Shown: one piece after another, positions 4,891 to 13,208 of the stretch | Layout of the letters: each line of letters begins with the position of its first letter | Position numbering within the stretch: position 1 is the stretch's first letter | Assembly: GCA_021825585.1 (NCBI GenBank) | Contig: JAKAGT010000034.1 | Location: forward strand, 1 to 41,077 | Source of the DNA: Bacteroidota bacterium | GTDB lineage: Bacteria > Bacteroidota > Ignavibacteria > Kryptoniales > JAKASW01 | Direction: 5' to 3' | Length of the DNA: 41,077 nt | Translations under genes and position numbers: made by a program | Notes under the pieces: model-generated | Databases searched by the model: none | The model's input: only the letters and a program-made list of their open reading frames with translations | What the model was told of the DNA's origin: nothing

Positions 4891-7290
4891 CTACGCCTTG
4901 TCTTTCGCCTCTTCTTTGTGGCCATAGTAATGGTAATATCTGTAATACCTGTAGTATGAGCCGTAAGCCTTCGAAATATCGAATTCATTCAATACGAACC
5001 CTATCACTCCCGCCTTTACCTGCCTGAGCGTAGCATACGCCTTCTCGAGAACGTCCGCTTCGGTTTTATTCGCGAGCGTGACAAATAAGACTCCGTCGGC
5101 AAGCCTGGAAAGGATGACCGCATCCGTCACCGCGACAACCGGCGGGGAATCCATAATAATGAAGTCGAAACTCGTCTTGAAGATCTCCATCGAGTTCCTC
5201 ATCGCGTCCGAACCGAGGACCTCAGATGGATTCGGCGGAAGCGCCCCCGTGGGAAGGACAAAGAGGTTTTGGACAAACGTCTTTCGAACCGCACCATCCA
5301 GGTCGACTTCCCCTTTAAGGTACTCGACGAGACCAGGTTTCCTCTTGTAGCTGAACAGTTTATGCATTATTGGCCTGCGGAGATCAGCGTCCACCAGGAG
5401 AGTTCTCAATCCGGCCGTCGCGAAAGTCACTGCCAGATTAGCTACGGTAGTAGACTTGCCTTCCTTCGGTAGTGCACTCACGACTAACAGCGATTTCAAG
5501 GGACTGTCTATCTTTGAGTATTGAATCGCGGTCCTAAGTGAGCGGTAGGCTTCAGATATAGGATCTGTTGGTTTGTAGTAGGTTATGAGACGCATCGGAA
5601 CGGGCTGGCCATCTTTTATTACCATCCTTTCTTCCTCGCGTCCGTTGCCGCCCGGGCTTGTACCAACGATTAATGGGATTGAAGCGAGGACATTAAGCCC
5701 TCTCTTCTCCATATCCTCGGGCGACTTTATCGACCGGTCCAGATAATCCAGTACGAAGACCAGTCCTATACCCAGCGCCAGTCCGAGAAGTACACCCAGG
5801 GTCAGGTTCAATGGTATCTTGGGGCTCACCGGCTTCCGGGGCGGAACGGAGGGATCTATTATCTGGACGTACCCGAACTGTGATTGCTCCGCGATCTGTG
5901 CCTGCTGGAAATTGTCCTGGATAAGCAGGTACAGTTTCTCGCGGCTCTTTTCGGTCCTGTCCAGCTTCGCGAGACCGATGTACTGTTTGGGGATCCTGGA
6001 GAACTGAGAATCATACTGTGCCACCACCTTGTTCAATTCCTTCTCCTGGGCCTGCGTTGCGCTCAACTGCATTTCCTGCTCGAGCGCCTTCACTTTCAAT
6101 TCCTTGTAGTAACCTGTCGGATCATAGTTCGAAGAACTGCCCGACGCGCCCTGAGGCCTTCCTGTCGACATGATCTGTGTATTGAGGAATTCGGCGGTCT
6201 TGGCCCTTAGCTTTCTCTGCAAATCGGCAATCGCAGAGTCTCTCTGCGCAATCGCCTGGTGGTAGACGTCCTTACTCCCGACCATCGGCTTGTTGGCGAT
6301 CACAAGATCCCTTTCCACCTGCAAAGAAGCGATCTGCTGCTGGAGAAGGGTTATATACGGGTCTACTGACTCCGAAATACTCGACGACATGGAGGGTTCC
6401 AGCTTCGCGAGTTGATCCTGGTACGCCTGCAGAATCTGGCGTTGCGCCTTTTCCTGTATGATGACGTCGTCGCGCTGAGCCTGGAAACTGCTGATGACTT
6501 CAATAAGCTGCTTCGCCTCGTCGTCAAGCGATACTATTCCCTGAGTCTGCATGTAATCCTGGAGGCTGTTTTCCGCGTTTTCCAGATCCTTCTTCGTTTC
6601 GCCGAGTTGTTTCTGCAGAAATTCTCTTACATTGGTGGCCATGGTACGGCTGGAGCTCAGGTTCAAGTTGTAATACTCGCGGACGTATTCGTTCGCTATA
6701 TGCGAGGCTTCCTCTGGGGAATGACTTCGCACCGACATCGTAATTATGTCGGAGTTGCGCTCATTTGAGAACTTAATCGCACCCTTCAGACGCGCCGCAA
6801 TTTCATCGAGGGTCGCGAACGGGAGACGCCCTTCCTTTATCTCCTTTTTGGAGGCCAGCACTATCTCCATGGTGTCCTGTTTTCCATCGACGGCAATGAC
6901 CGGCTCACCCAGAAGGTTACTGGCTACCTGAGTCCTGAGGAGGTTTGTCTGGAGAATATCCATCTCATTCGTAATTCTTCTCTCGTCGGACTCGAACGGC
7001 TGCATTATGTTGCTCATTCCTTCAAGAATAGAGCCGCTTCCTGCTTTGTTCTTCTGAATGAGAACCTGTGTAGTTGCTTCATAAACAGGGCGCTGAAGGA
7101 ACGTATACAACAGGGTAACGGCAACAACAAAAGCGAAAAAGACGATCACTAGCGTTTTGCGCCTGTATATTCTCTCCAGTACATCCTGCAGAGATATCTC
7201 CTGTTCTCTGTTGTTGGAGAAAAGATTCACGGGACGGTAGAAACCTTTGTTCCCCGCGCTAGTGCCGTTTCCGTTCGAGCCTGTGTCCAT
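4891..7290 (-). CDS. Polysaccharide co-polymerase / tyrosine autokinase (Wzc-CapAB type)
   Basis: A 799-residue inner-membrane protein. It has a Wzz-type N-terminus with one membrane segment (about 43-63), a long periplasmic coiled-coil region (about 190-470), a proline-rich PPRKPVSPKIPLN stretch leading into a second membrane segment (about 508-530), then a cytoplasmic BY-kinase. The kinase shows Walker A SALPKEGKST (605-614), Walker A' LLVDADLRRP (about 632-641), Walker B IIMDSPPV (about 712-719) and a tail YGSYYRYYRYYHYYGH (about 777-792). These enzymes control polymer length and export by cycles of tail phosphorylation. The ATG at 7290 is preferred (AAGGGG upstream) over a GTG 29 codons earlier. 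The gene probably heads an exopolysaccharide locus together with the NusG-like gene. Confidence 0.93.
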   Translation of the reverse strand: MDTGSNGNGTSAGNKGFYRPVNLFSNNREQEISLQDVLERIYRRKTLVIVFFAFVVAVTLLYTFLQRPVYEATTQVLIQKNKAGSGSILEGMSNIMQPFESDERRITNEMDILQTNLLRTQVASNLLGEPVIAVDGKQDTMEIVLASKKEIKEGRLPFATLDEIAARLKGAIKFSNERNSDIITMSVRSHSPEEASHIANEYVREYYNLNLSSSRTMATNVREFLQKQLGETKKDLENAENSLQDYMQTQGIVSLDDEAKQLIEVISSFQAQRDDVIIQEKAQRQILQAYQDQLAKLEPSMSSSISESVDPYITLLQQQIASLQVERDLVIANKPMVGSKDVYHQAIAQRDSAIADLQRKLRAKTAEFLNTQIMSTGRPQGASGSSSNYDPTGYYKELKVKALEQEMQLSATQAQEKELNKVVAQYDSQFSRIPKQYIGLAKLDRTEKSREKLYLLIQDNFQQAQIAEQSQFGYVQIIDPSVPPRKPVSPKIPLNLTLGVLLGLALGIGLVFVLDYLDRSIKSPEDMEKRGLNVLASIPLIVGTSPGGNGREEERMVIKDGQPVPMRLITYYKPTDPISEAYRSLRTAIQYSKIDSPLKSLLVVSALPKEGKSTTVANLAVTFATAGLRTLLVDADLRRPIMHKLFSYKRKPGLVEYLKGEVDLDGAVRKTFVQNLFVLPTGALPPNPSEVLGSDAMRNSMEIFKTSFDFIIMDSPPVVAVTDAVILSRLADGVLFVTLANKTEADVLEKAYATLRQVKAGVIGFVLNEFDISKAYGSYYRYYRYYHYYGHKEEAKDKA

Positions 7291-7592
7291 ACCATCAAAT
7301 CCCCTTCCAGCATTCACGGAAGGTGTAATCCAAGGCTGTCCCGTTATTATTATGGCACAGCTCTCGATAAGTGCCACCGATCACCGCGGCGTCAAAACGT
7401 GACACCACACTCCCTGATTTTTGTATTTCCCGCCTCACCTCAAACAGCCGCCCTTCTCCCTGTTTGTCTTAGCCGATCTTACGCGTTCAAGATATTGCGC
7501 ATCTGCTGATGTCACAATAATCATCTCGACGAATTTGAGCTAGAACAATTTAAATGAACTCTATCGTACTAATTGCGATAGCGCCATGAATC
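7291..7592. other. Intergenic region upstream of the tyrosine kinase
   Basis: About 300 nt with no convincing gene. It must contain the promoter of the kinase/antiterminator unit, but no clear -10/-35 could be assigned. A small inverted repeat CTATCG-N9-CGATAG (7561-7581) lies just past the stop of the response regulator gene and could be a weak transcript end, although it has no T run. Confidence 0.4.
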
Positions 7593-8255
7593 TCACTTAA
7601 CCAGTTTCTCCACTGCCACATACCTGACGATCTGAGCAAGAGAGCAAAGCTCCATCTTACTCAATATCTTGTTCTTGTGCGTCGTTATCGTAGTGTAGCT
7701 CAGAGACAATTTGTCAGAGACCTCCTTCACGCTCATTCCTTGTCCCAGCATCAGCATCACTTCGAACTCGCGTGTCGTCAACCGCTCATGGGGAAGAGAT
7801 CTAGCTCCGCCTTCGAGATGGCTGGCAAGCTTCTGAGCAAGTTGATCAGAGATATATTTTCTCCCGGTCCGGATTTTCTCGACCGCATTTGTGAGTTCTT
7901 CCGGAGTACAGTCTTTAGTGAGATAGCCCGCCGCCCCTTCTTTCAACGCCCTCAACCCGTATATTCCCTCAGGAAGAGCGCTGATCACTAGTACGGGCAG
8001 ATGCGAATTCAGGTTCCTAAGCAGGCGAAGCATCTCGAAGCCATCGCCCTTCGGGACTTCCAGATCAATTATCGCGAAATTCACCAGACCATTCGTGACG
8101 GCGGATCGAATGCTCGCGACGTCGACTGTTTCGAGGACAATCTCGACATTCTCGTTTGAAGAGATTACAGACTTTATCCCTTCCCGCCAAACTGGAAACG
8201 CGTCGACGATCAGAACGTTCGTCGTTCGATTCTTCAACTCCTGAATGCTCTCCAT
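7593..8255 (-). CDS. LuxR/NarL-type response regulator
   Basis: A 220-residue protein with a receiver domain (about 12-130) and a LuxR-type helix-turn-helix (about 156-215, LTTREFEVMLMLGQGMSVKEV). Visible receiver residues are D18, phosphoacceptor D64 in IIDLEVP, S92 in place of the usual Thr, and K114 in YLTKD. The usual DD pair at the metal site reads D-A (VDAFP), so one acidic ligand is missing, which may alter Mg2+ binding or phosphorylation. The ATG at 8255 follows AGGGAA at good distance; upstream in-frame sequence looks non-coding. No cognate kinase is adjacent. Its position upstream of the polysaccharide kinase, on the same strand, suggests it may regulate that locus. Confidence 0.9.
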   Translation of the reverse strand: MESIQELKNRTTNVLIVDAFPVWREGIKSVISSNENVEIVLETVDVASIRSAVTNGLVNFAIIDLEVPKGDGFEMLRLLRNLNSHLPVLVISALPEGIYGLRALKEGAAGYLTKDCTPEELTNAVEKIRTGRKYISDQLAQKLASHLEGGARSLPHERLTTREFEVMLMLGQGMSVKEVSDKLSLSYTTITTHKNKILSKMELCSLAQIVRYVAVEKLVK

Positions 8256-9256
8256 ACGACATTCCCTGACGATTTCTTGGAAGAAACAGCCTGCAGGCAC
8301 CAGCTGGTATCCACCTGCGAAAACCACAACACGTCCGGCGGTATGGGACATGGCCCAAAAGCCCCGGGGAATGAATTCCCGGACAAGGTCTTCAAACGAC
8401 GCAACGCTCAGATGTCTTCGGAAATCCGCCACATTGATTTACCGAAAGTTCTGAGACCCCGTGCCGATTGATCGTTCACCCTGTTGCCAAAACGATCAGA
8501 CACCGCAACCGCATCGCCATTTCGCCCTCGGTGGGCGAGAAGATGGTTCTCAAATAGGAAGGTACTTCGATATTCCGCTCAACCGAACGTCCACCTGATA
8601 CATTGCTCTTCGCGCTCATCCAATCGTTCGTCGGCATTGAGATGAACCCTCAGATGCTCGCGAAAGCAAAACAGCCAATCTATCGCTACCGGGTCGCCGG
8701 AGATTCACATGCTCCTCGTTAGTCACGCAAGAGCTGGGACTCTCCTACGATGTGACTATAGCGATCCCTTACAGCTGCCATCCCAAAAACTTCCAGTACT
8801 CATCAAAAGTTACGCGTCCGGTCGATGACTCTTGGACTCGCTGGCCTACCTCCAGTTGATCCGTCTCTCGAGATTGGAAATTCATTTCGCATCACACGCA
8901 TTCAACAACCACCGGACTGAAGAATATACAGTCGGAAATAGCGTGAAGTCAATAGTCCGAAAAACGATATCGGACTCATAACCACGATGAGCCACAAAAG
9001 ATTGAATTACTAAGTCCGCTCATGCGATATTGGTCAAATCTTCCCTTAGATACTTCCATGGAAGTTAGTGATCCAAAACACGCTGTTACTCCAAGCGGGC
9101 GGATGTCAGAGGAAATGAGGATTATCTATAACCGTCCGTGCTGCCAAAATCATCTTTGAAAGGCGTTGCAGTTGGAGCCACTGAAATTTGAGTCACCGAT
9201 GAAAGGATGTCAATGTTCCCCAATACTTACACACCCCGGATGTTCTTTGCTTGATG
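8256..9256. other. One-kilobase region without recognisable genes
   Basis: I read both strands and found no frame with domain-like sequence, no long open frame, no mobile-element ends and no clear repeat. It is not built of the words seen at 1-560. The first part must hold the response regulator promoter. The rest could be decayed sequence or hold an unrecognised small RNA. Confidence 0.5.
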
Positions 9257-9328
9257 TGAGGCTGGTAGGGATCGAACCTACGACCCTCTGCTTAAAAGGC
9301 AGATGCTCTACCACTGAGCTACAGCCCC
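9257..9328 (-). tRNA. tRNA-Lys (anticodon TTT)
   Basis: A cloverleaf can be folded by eye. The acceptor GGGGCTG (9328-9322) pairs with CAGCCTC (9264-9258) with one G-T pair. The D-arm is GCTC-AGTGGTA-GAGC, the anticodon stem TCTGC/GCAGA has loop CTTTTAA and anticodon TTT at 9296-9294, and the T-arm GTAGG-TTCGATC-CCTAC is canonical. The discriminator is A and the 3' CCA is not encoded. Confidence 0.95.
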
Positions 9329-9431
9329 AAGTCTAAAAGAACGCTGTGAAATTTAAGACGATATTACTTCTCTTGCAAGCTGGCAGTGTGGAAAGGGTGT
9401 GCGACAAATTTGTAAAAAGCAATAGATTAAC

Positions 9432-9490
9432 CACATAGGCACATTAGAAAACATAGATTTATTCGTTAATGTGCCCTATGTGCCTATGTG
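9432..9490. repeat. CACATAGGCACA inverted word repeat
   Basis: CACATAGGCACA (9432-9443) and TGTGCCTATGTG (9479-9490) are exact reverse complements. An additional ATGTGCCCTATG copy overlaps the right arm, and the loop has AAACATAGATTT. Similar words are scattered between genes in related bacteria. As RNA it could form a stem of at least 12 bp. Confidence 0.55.
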
Positions 9491-9673
9491 TTTTATATTT
9501 TTGTCGCAGACCCCTCCTCCCACGTGCATCTTTACATTTATCTGACGATTGTTTAAAATCATGGGTGAATCCGGGAGGTTCTTGAATGGGATTAGACGGT
9601 CGGTGGGATCCGCCCAATTCTCGTCGAAGAGGTCATACCGAAACAGCGGAATGAATTCAAACAGAGAGACGAC

Positions 9674-9715
9674 GAGACACGGGGAAAATGAGAGAGGGAC
9701 TCTTCTCTGTGTCTC
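9674..9715. repeat. GAGACAC / GTGTCTC inverted word repeat
   Basis: GAGACAC (9674-9680) and GTGTCTC (9709-9715) flank purine-rich then pyrimidine-rich sequence (GAGAGAGGGACTCTTCTCT). It sits just ahead of the mlaE start and could affect its 5' leader. It is similar in style to the other word repeats of the window. Confidence 0.35.
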
Positions 9716-9736
9716 TTGTTGTTTTGTTAGTACACC

Positions 9737-10486
9737 ATGAAGCGATTCTTTGTACGCGTATATGATCTGACGGCTTTCTCGCTCCGGTTTTTCAAGGAGG
9801 CTCTTCTTCCTCCTTACGAATTCGGGGAGTTCGCACAACACCTGCAGAATTTCGGCTCGCGTTCGTTTCCTCTTGTGAGCGTTATCGGCTTGTTGATGGG
9901 ACTGATCCTTGCACTTCAAACGAAGCCGACACTCGAGAGATTCGGTGCCGAGTCCTTTCTCCCCGCTATGGTTGCCATATCTGTCATCCGCGAGTTGGGT
10001 CCCGTGATAACCGCGCTCGTCGTCGCGGGAAGAGTCTCCAGCGGAATCGGTGCCGAGATTGGGTCGATGAGAGTGACCGAGCAGATCGACGCACTCGAGG
10101 TGTCATCCGTAGACCCGTACCGTTTTCTCGTTGTTCCGCGCGTGCTTGCCGGCACCATCGCCTTGCCTCTTCTGACGGCGTACGCGGATCTGCTCGCAGT
10201 GCTTGGCGCATACGTCTTCATGTTCGTTTCAGGAGGGATGGGGTGGCAGCTTTTTGTGACCTCGACAATATCGTCGCTTTCCATCTCTGATGTCGTACCG
10301 GGAATTGGAAAAACTTTCTTCTTCGGTTACGTCATTTCAATAGTCGGCTCATATTTCGGCTTCAACGCGGCCGGCGGGACAGAAGGTGTCGGCAAGGCGG
10401 CGACGTCTGCCGTCGTCTTCGCCTCCTTCCTCATCCTGATTATGGATTTCGTACTCGTCAAGGTCGGAATCCTGTTGTTCGAGTAG
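9737..10486 (+). CDS. mlaE: MlaE-type ABC transporter permease
   Basis: A 249-residue integral membrane protein with the MlaE/YrbE pattern. An N-terminal amphipathic part is followed by FPLVSVIGLLMGLILALQ, the conserved E-L-G-P-V-I-T-A-L-V-V-A-G-R-V-x-S-G-I-G-A-E-I-G-x-M-R-V-T-E-Q-I-D-A-L segment (about 95-130), P-R-V-L-A-G near 145 and a G-F-N-A-A-G-G-T-E-G-V-G block near 210. It forms the channel part of an inner-membrane phospholipid transporter working with an MCE protein. It is first of three plus-strand genes, with mlaF starting 18 nt after its stop. No good Shine-Dalgarno precedes the ATG. Confidence 0.93.
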   Translation: MKRFFVRVYDLTAFSLRFFKEALLPPYEFGEFAQHLQNFGSRSFPLVSVIGLLMGLILALQTKPTLERFGAESFLPAMVAISVIRELGPVITALVVAGRVSSGIGAEIGSMRVTEQIDALEVSSVDPYRFLVVPRVLAGTIALPLLTAYADLLAVLGAYVFMFVSGGMGWQLFVTSTISSLSISDVVPGIGKTFFFGYVISIVGSYFGFNAAGGTEGVGKAATSAVVFASFLILIMDFVLVKVGILLFE

Positions 10487-10504
10487 GAACCTCACTTTTG
10501 AGAA

Positions 10505-11230
10505 ATGATCGAGATAACTAACCTATACAAGTCGTTCGGCGATCTCGTGGTCCTCTCCGGGCTGAGTCTTTCAGTTGCGAGAGGTGAAACCTTCTCAATA
10601 CTCGGGAAGAGCGGGACAGGCAAGAGCGTAACCCTGAAGTGTATTGTCGGACTCCTCGAGCCGGATGCCGGAGAAGTGCTGGTGGACTCGACGCGGGTAG
10701 ACATCTCCAACCGCAGGGGGCTTTCTGAAATCAGGAAGAAGACAGGATTCCTCTTCCAGGGCGGGGCACTTTACGATTCCATGAGTGTCCGGAAGAATCT
10801 CACGTTCAACTTGAGGCGGCATCACAAGGTCACGAACAACGAGGCAAACGAAAAAGCCGAACATTATCTGACGCTGGTCGGGTTGAAGGGCGCGATCGAC
10901 AAAATGCCTTCCGAGCTATCCGGCGGAATGAGGAAACGGGCGGCGCTCGCACGCGCGCTCGTCATCGAGCCTCAAATCCTCCTTTACGACGAACCGACGA
11001 CCGGGCTCGATCCGATAACCTCGGCGGAAATCAGTGAGCTGATCGGCGATATGCACAAACGCTTCGGGATGACCGCAATAGTCGTGACCCACGATATTCT
11101 CTGTGCCGGGATAGTGAGCGACAGGGCTGGTGTTTTGAAGGATGGCTTGTTAAAATATACGGGAAAGATGAATGAACTGGCGGGAATTGAGGATGAAGAG
11201 GTCAGAGGCTTCTTCCGTAATCCGCTTTGA
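10505..11230 (+). CDS. mlaF: MlaF-type ABC transporter ATPase
   Basis: A 241-residue ABC ATPase. Visible are Walker A GKSGTGKS (34-41), Q-loop FLFQGG (Q85), signature LSGGMRKR (138-145), Walker B ILLYDEP (158-164), the D-loop after TTGLDP and the switch histidine in VVTHD (H196). The LSGGM-R-K-R signature and gene context place it with lipid-transporting MlaF rather than with drug or peptide exporters. It energises lipid movement through the MlaE permease. The start ATG is the only one compatible with the fold; its ribosome site is weak. Confidence 0.93.
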   Translation: MIEITNLYKSFGDLVVLSGLSLSVARGETFSILGKSGTGKSVTLKCIVGLLEPDAGEVLVDSTRVDISNRRGLSEIRKKTGFLFQGGALYDSMSVRKNLTFNLRRHHKVTNNEANEKAEHYLTLVGLKGAIDKMPSELSGGMRKRAALARALVIEPQILLYDEPTTGLDPITSAEISELIGDMHKRFGMTAIVVTHDILCAGIVSDRAGVLKDGLLKYTGKMNELAGIEDEEVRGFFRNPL

Positions 11231-11276
11231 ATTACAAGGCATTTGAAGGTAATATCATGTACAGGGACATTTTACC

Positions 11277-12350
11277 TTGAAAAAAACTCACGTTGCGCTG
11301 CTCGGCCTTTTTATCACTGTCGGAGTGGTGATTCTTGTCCTCGGAATCTTCCTGGTCGGGGAACAGCAGGGTATCTTCACCAAATCGATAGACGTCTATG
11401 CCAGGTTCAATTCGGTCGAGGGCCTGAGGAATGGGGCGGCTGTGCGGCTGCTCGGAATCGATGTGGGAACTGTATCGGGTATCCGAATCTGGAACAATGT
11501 GGCTCTTGTCGAATTAAGAATATTCTCCGATTCGAGGAAGTTCATCAAGGACAATTCGCGCGCCATGCTTGAAACCGAGGGCCTGGTCGGCAACAAGTTC
11601 GTAATCCTTACTCCGGGCACGGAGGGCGCCCCGTCGATCCAGCCGCTGGACACGCTGAGCTCGATTGAAGAGCCGCAGCTGTCGCAAATCATCCTGGAAA
11701 CCCGCGAGACTATCGCCAGCGTGAAGAACATGGTGGACCAGTTTTCAGGAATCCTGAAGGACGTCCGCGAAGGAAAGGGCACAATCGGGAAGCTTGTGAC
11801 CGATGAGAGCGTCTACTTCGCGCTGAGGCGCGCCACCTACGAAGCCGATTCAAGCCTGAAGAAGGTTTCAGACAAGTTTACCGACATGGCGAACGTCGTC
11901 ACCGGTCTCAGCATATCGTTCAACCGCCTCGCCGACAAGACAGATTCGGTCCTGTCGAATGTGAACCTCGTGGTGAAGAACTTCGATACTACCGCATCGA
12001 ACATAAAACTGATGGTAAGCCAGGTGGATACCGGTCATGGTCTCGTCGCGTCGCTTCTGCACGACCGTTCGGTATACGACACGACCCTGCAGATCGTCTC
12101 TACCACTCTATCAGCTGTCAAGGAAGCTCAACTCGGTCTTCAGAAGTTCGCCGGAAATATGGAGGCCCTGCGGCACAACTGGCTGTTCAGCAGCTACTTT
12201 GCGGGACAGGCCCAGGACGAGTACACGAGGAAGGAACAGCAACTGAAGCAGATCGAGGTACAGATACAGGCGAGGAACGAGCAGCTGGACCATATGCAGA
12301 AACAGCTGAGAGAAATTCAGGAGAAGCTGAAGAAAGCGGGCGGGGGATGA
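11277..12350 (+). CDS. MlaD-like MCE domain protein
   Basis: A 357-residue protein, probably starting at TTG 11277 (AGGGA about 10 nt upstream). One N-terminal membrane anchor (about 6-27) is followed by an MCE domain (about 36-115) with FNSVEGLRNGAAVRLLGIDVG, ILTPGTEG and neighbouring blocks. A long helical region follows, with a coiled coil rich in Gln and Glu at the C-terminus (about 300-352). It is a periplasmic lipid shuttle anchored to the MlaE/MlaF complex. It is longer than E. coli MlaD (183 residues) and closer to the longer MCE proteins of Chlorobi and Bacteroidota, whose helices may bridge the periplasm. No MlaB or MlaC gene is present here. Confidence 0.88.
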   Translation: MKKTHVALLGLFITVGVVILVLGIFLVGEQQGIFTKSIDVYARFNSVEGLRNGAAVRLLGIDVGTVSGIRIWNNVALVELRIFSDSRKFIKDNSRAMLETEGLVGNKFVILTPGTEGAPSIQPLDTLSSIEEPQLSQIILETRETIASVKNMVDQFSGILKDVREGKGTIGKLVTDESVYFALRRATYEADSSLKKVSDKFTDMANVVTGLSISFNRLADKTDSVLSNVNLVVKNFDTTASNIKLMVSQVDTGHGLVASLLHDRSVYDTTLQIVSTTLSAVKEAQLGLQKFAGNMEALRHNWLFSSYFAGQAQDEYTRKEQQLKQIEVQIQARNEQLDHMQKQLREIQEKLKKAGGG

Positions 12351-12355
12351 ACAGA

Positions 12356-12403
12356 GACCTTGCGAATGTTCCCCGTCAATAGCCTGGATGCATTCGCAAG
12401 GTC
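12356..12403. terminator. Perfect 13-bp hairpin between convergent genes
   Basis: GACCTTGCGAATG (12356-12368) and CATTCGCAAGGTC (12391-12403) are exact reverse complements with a 22-nt loop. The hairpin starts 5 nt after the mlaD-like stop and ends 6 nt before the stop of the convergent membrane-protein gene. The position suggests a shared transcript end, though no T run follows on either strand. Confidence 0.6.
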
Positions 12404-12409
12404 GCCAGA

Positions 12410-12790
12410 CTAAGCTTCCGCGGCCCGGATCTTCCGGAACCTCAGGTTGATGGACACTCCTTTGGCGCCAAGAATAATCAAAGCTACCCCACCCGCCAGA
12501 AATGCGGCGGCAAAGTCGGTCTGCAGCGGAGCCATCCTGCTCCAGGCTTCCTTACCCGTAATCCCCATGGTGACCAGCAGCGTCAAAACGCTCGCCCCTC
12601 CGATCTCGAACAGTATCAGTCCCACGACAATGTTTGCTACAGACTCCAGCATCGGAAGCTTCGGCGGCGGCGCTGGTATCTTCCTCCCCAGTTTCTCGTA
12701 CTCGATTTGCAGTTCCAGCGCGTGACGTCTCTCCTGCTGGTCGAAAAACGCCGATATGATCACCGCCGCGATGAATATCGATGTAAACAT
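12410..12790 (-). CDS. Small membrane protein, DUF6249-like
   Basis: A 126-residue protein with one N-terminal hydrophobic segment (about 2-15), a charged stretch QQERRHALELQIEYEKLGRK (17-36), a Pro-rich turn PAPPPKLP, and two further membrane segments (about 51-75 and 92-109). The short membrane helix plus an R-H-A-L-E-L charged motif is reminiscent of the DUF6249-type proteins often found with ECF sigma genes in Bacteroidota; the assignment is tentative. It lies 3 nt after the next small membrane gene and is probably co-transcribed from an ECF-type promoter at 13167-13197. Confidence 0.6.
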   Translation of the reverse strand: MFTSIFIAAVIISAFFDQQERRHALELQIEYEKLGRKIPAPPPKLPMLESVANIVVGLILFEIGGASVLTLLVTMGITGKEAWSRMAPLQTDFAAAFLAGGVALIILGAKGVSINLRFRKIRAAEA

Positions 12791-12793
12791 GGT

Positions 12794-13144
12794 TCACCCT
12801 TTCTTCAATATCTTTATGTCCCTCGCTCCCATCATAAGAAGGAGGACTGCCACCAACATCAGTTCAGCCAGCAGGACAATGATCGGGCCGGCGTATTGCA
12901 GTCCTATCTTCGCGGTAAAGACGATTCCCCCTGCTGCCACGAGTATTAAAAGCCCCGCCATCGTGAGTGTCGTAGTCACTCTTCCCCAATTTTGAGGTCT
13001 GAACGGTTTCGGCTCGACATTGTTTATCAAATCCATGAGAGCCTTCTTATGCCTGATTTCCCGTTCACGGTATTCCCAGAATCCCCACGCCGCGATCAGG
13101 ACAATCATGATGACAATTTGAATTGCATTGCTTTCGTAGTTCAT
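12794..13144 (-). CDS. Small membrane protein paired with 12410 gene
   Basis: A 116-residue protein. A hydrophobic N-terminus (about 8-24) is followed by WEYREREIRHKKALMDLI (charged, 23-40), then two membrane helices (about 58-78 and 84-104). The layout resembles the neighbouring 126-residue protein, so they may be distant paralogues forming a membrane complex. A strong AGGAG precedes the ATG. A promoter-like TGAAAG-AAAA-N15-TCTAAT ends 22 nt upstream of the start codon, so the mRNA leader would be very short. It is divergent from the ECF sigma gene and probably belongs to its regulon. Confidence 0.65.
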   Translation of the reverse strand: MNYESNAIQIVIMIVLIAAWGFWEYREREIRHKKALMDLINNVEPKPFRPQNWGRVTTTLTMAGLLILVAAGGIVFTAKIGLQYAGPIIVLLAELMLVAVLLLMMGARDIKILKKG

Positions 13145-13166
13145 TTTCTTCTCCTTGCTTCAACCT

Positions 13167-13197
13167 ATTAGACCGATGCCGGCGATTTTTTCTTTCA
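13167..13197 (-). promoter_or_regulatory. ECF-type promoter for the two membrane proteins
   Basis: On the minus strand, TGAAAGAAAA (13197-13188), a 15-nt spacer and TCTAAT (13172-13167). TCTAAT/GTCTAA is a common ECF -10, and TGAAA-rich -35 elements are usual for ECF sigmas. An AGGAG ribosome site follows about 10 nt after the -10. The same half sites with identical spacing occur on the plus strand. Confidence 0.6.
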
Positions 13198-13208
13198 CTG
13201 AAAGAAAA
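13188..13208. promoter_or_regulatory. 21-nt palindrome shared by divergent promoters
   Basis: TTTTCTTTCA, a central C, and TGAAAGAAAA form a perfect 10-bp inverted repeat. Each arm serves as the upstream half of one divergent promoter-like element. It could be merely two facing -35 boxes or also an operator. Confidence 0.7.

Larger units (their letters stand above)
9329..9736. other. Gene-free region between tRNA-Lys and the mla operon
   Basis: No gene is supported. It contains two inverted low-complexity elements (9432-9490 and 9674-9715) and presumably the mla promoter, which I could not assign. The short open frames on either strand have biased composition and no family resemblance. Confidence 0.5.

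Noticed and set aside
7291-7377. GTG start 29 codons upstream for the Wzc-like kinase
   Set aside because: No ribosome site before it and the extension has no family support; the ATG at 7290 follows AAGGGG.
8256-8432. N-terminal extension of the LuxR-type regulator
   Set aside because: The frame stays open for 59 more codons, but receiver homology begins after the ATG at 8255, which has an AGGGAA site; the extension has no receiver-like sequence.
9476-9919. A 147-codon minus-strand frame
   Set aside because: It overlaps the start of mlaE and inverted word repeats; the composition is Lys/Arg/Gln-rich with no family resemblance.
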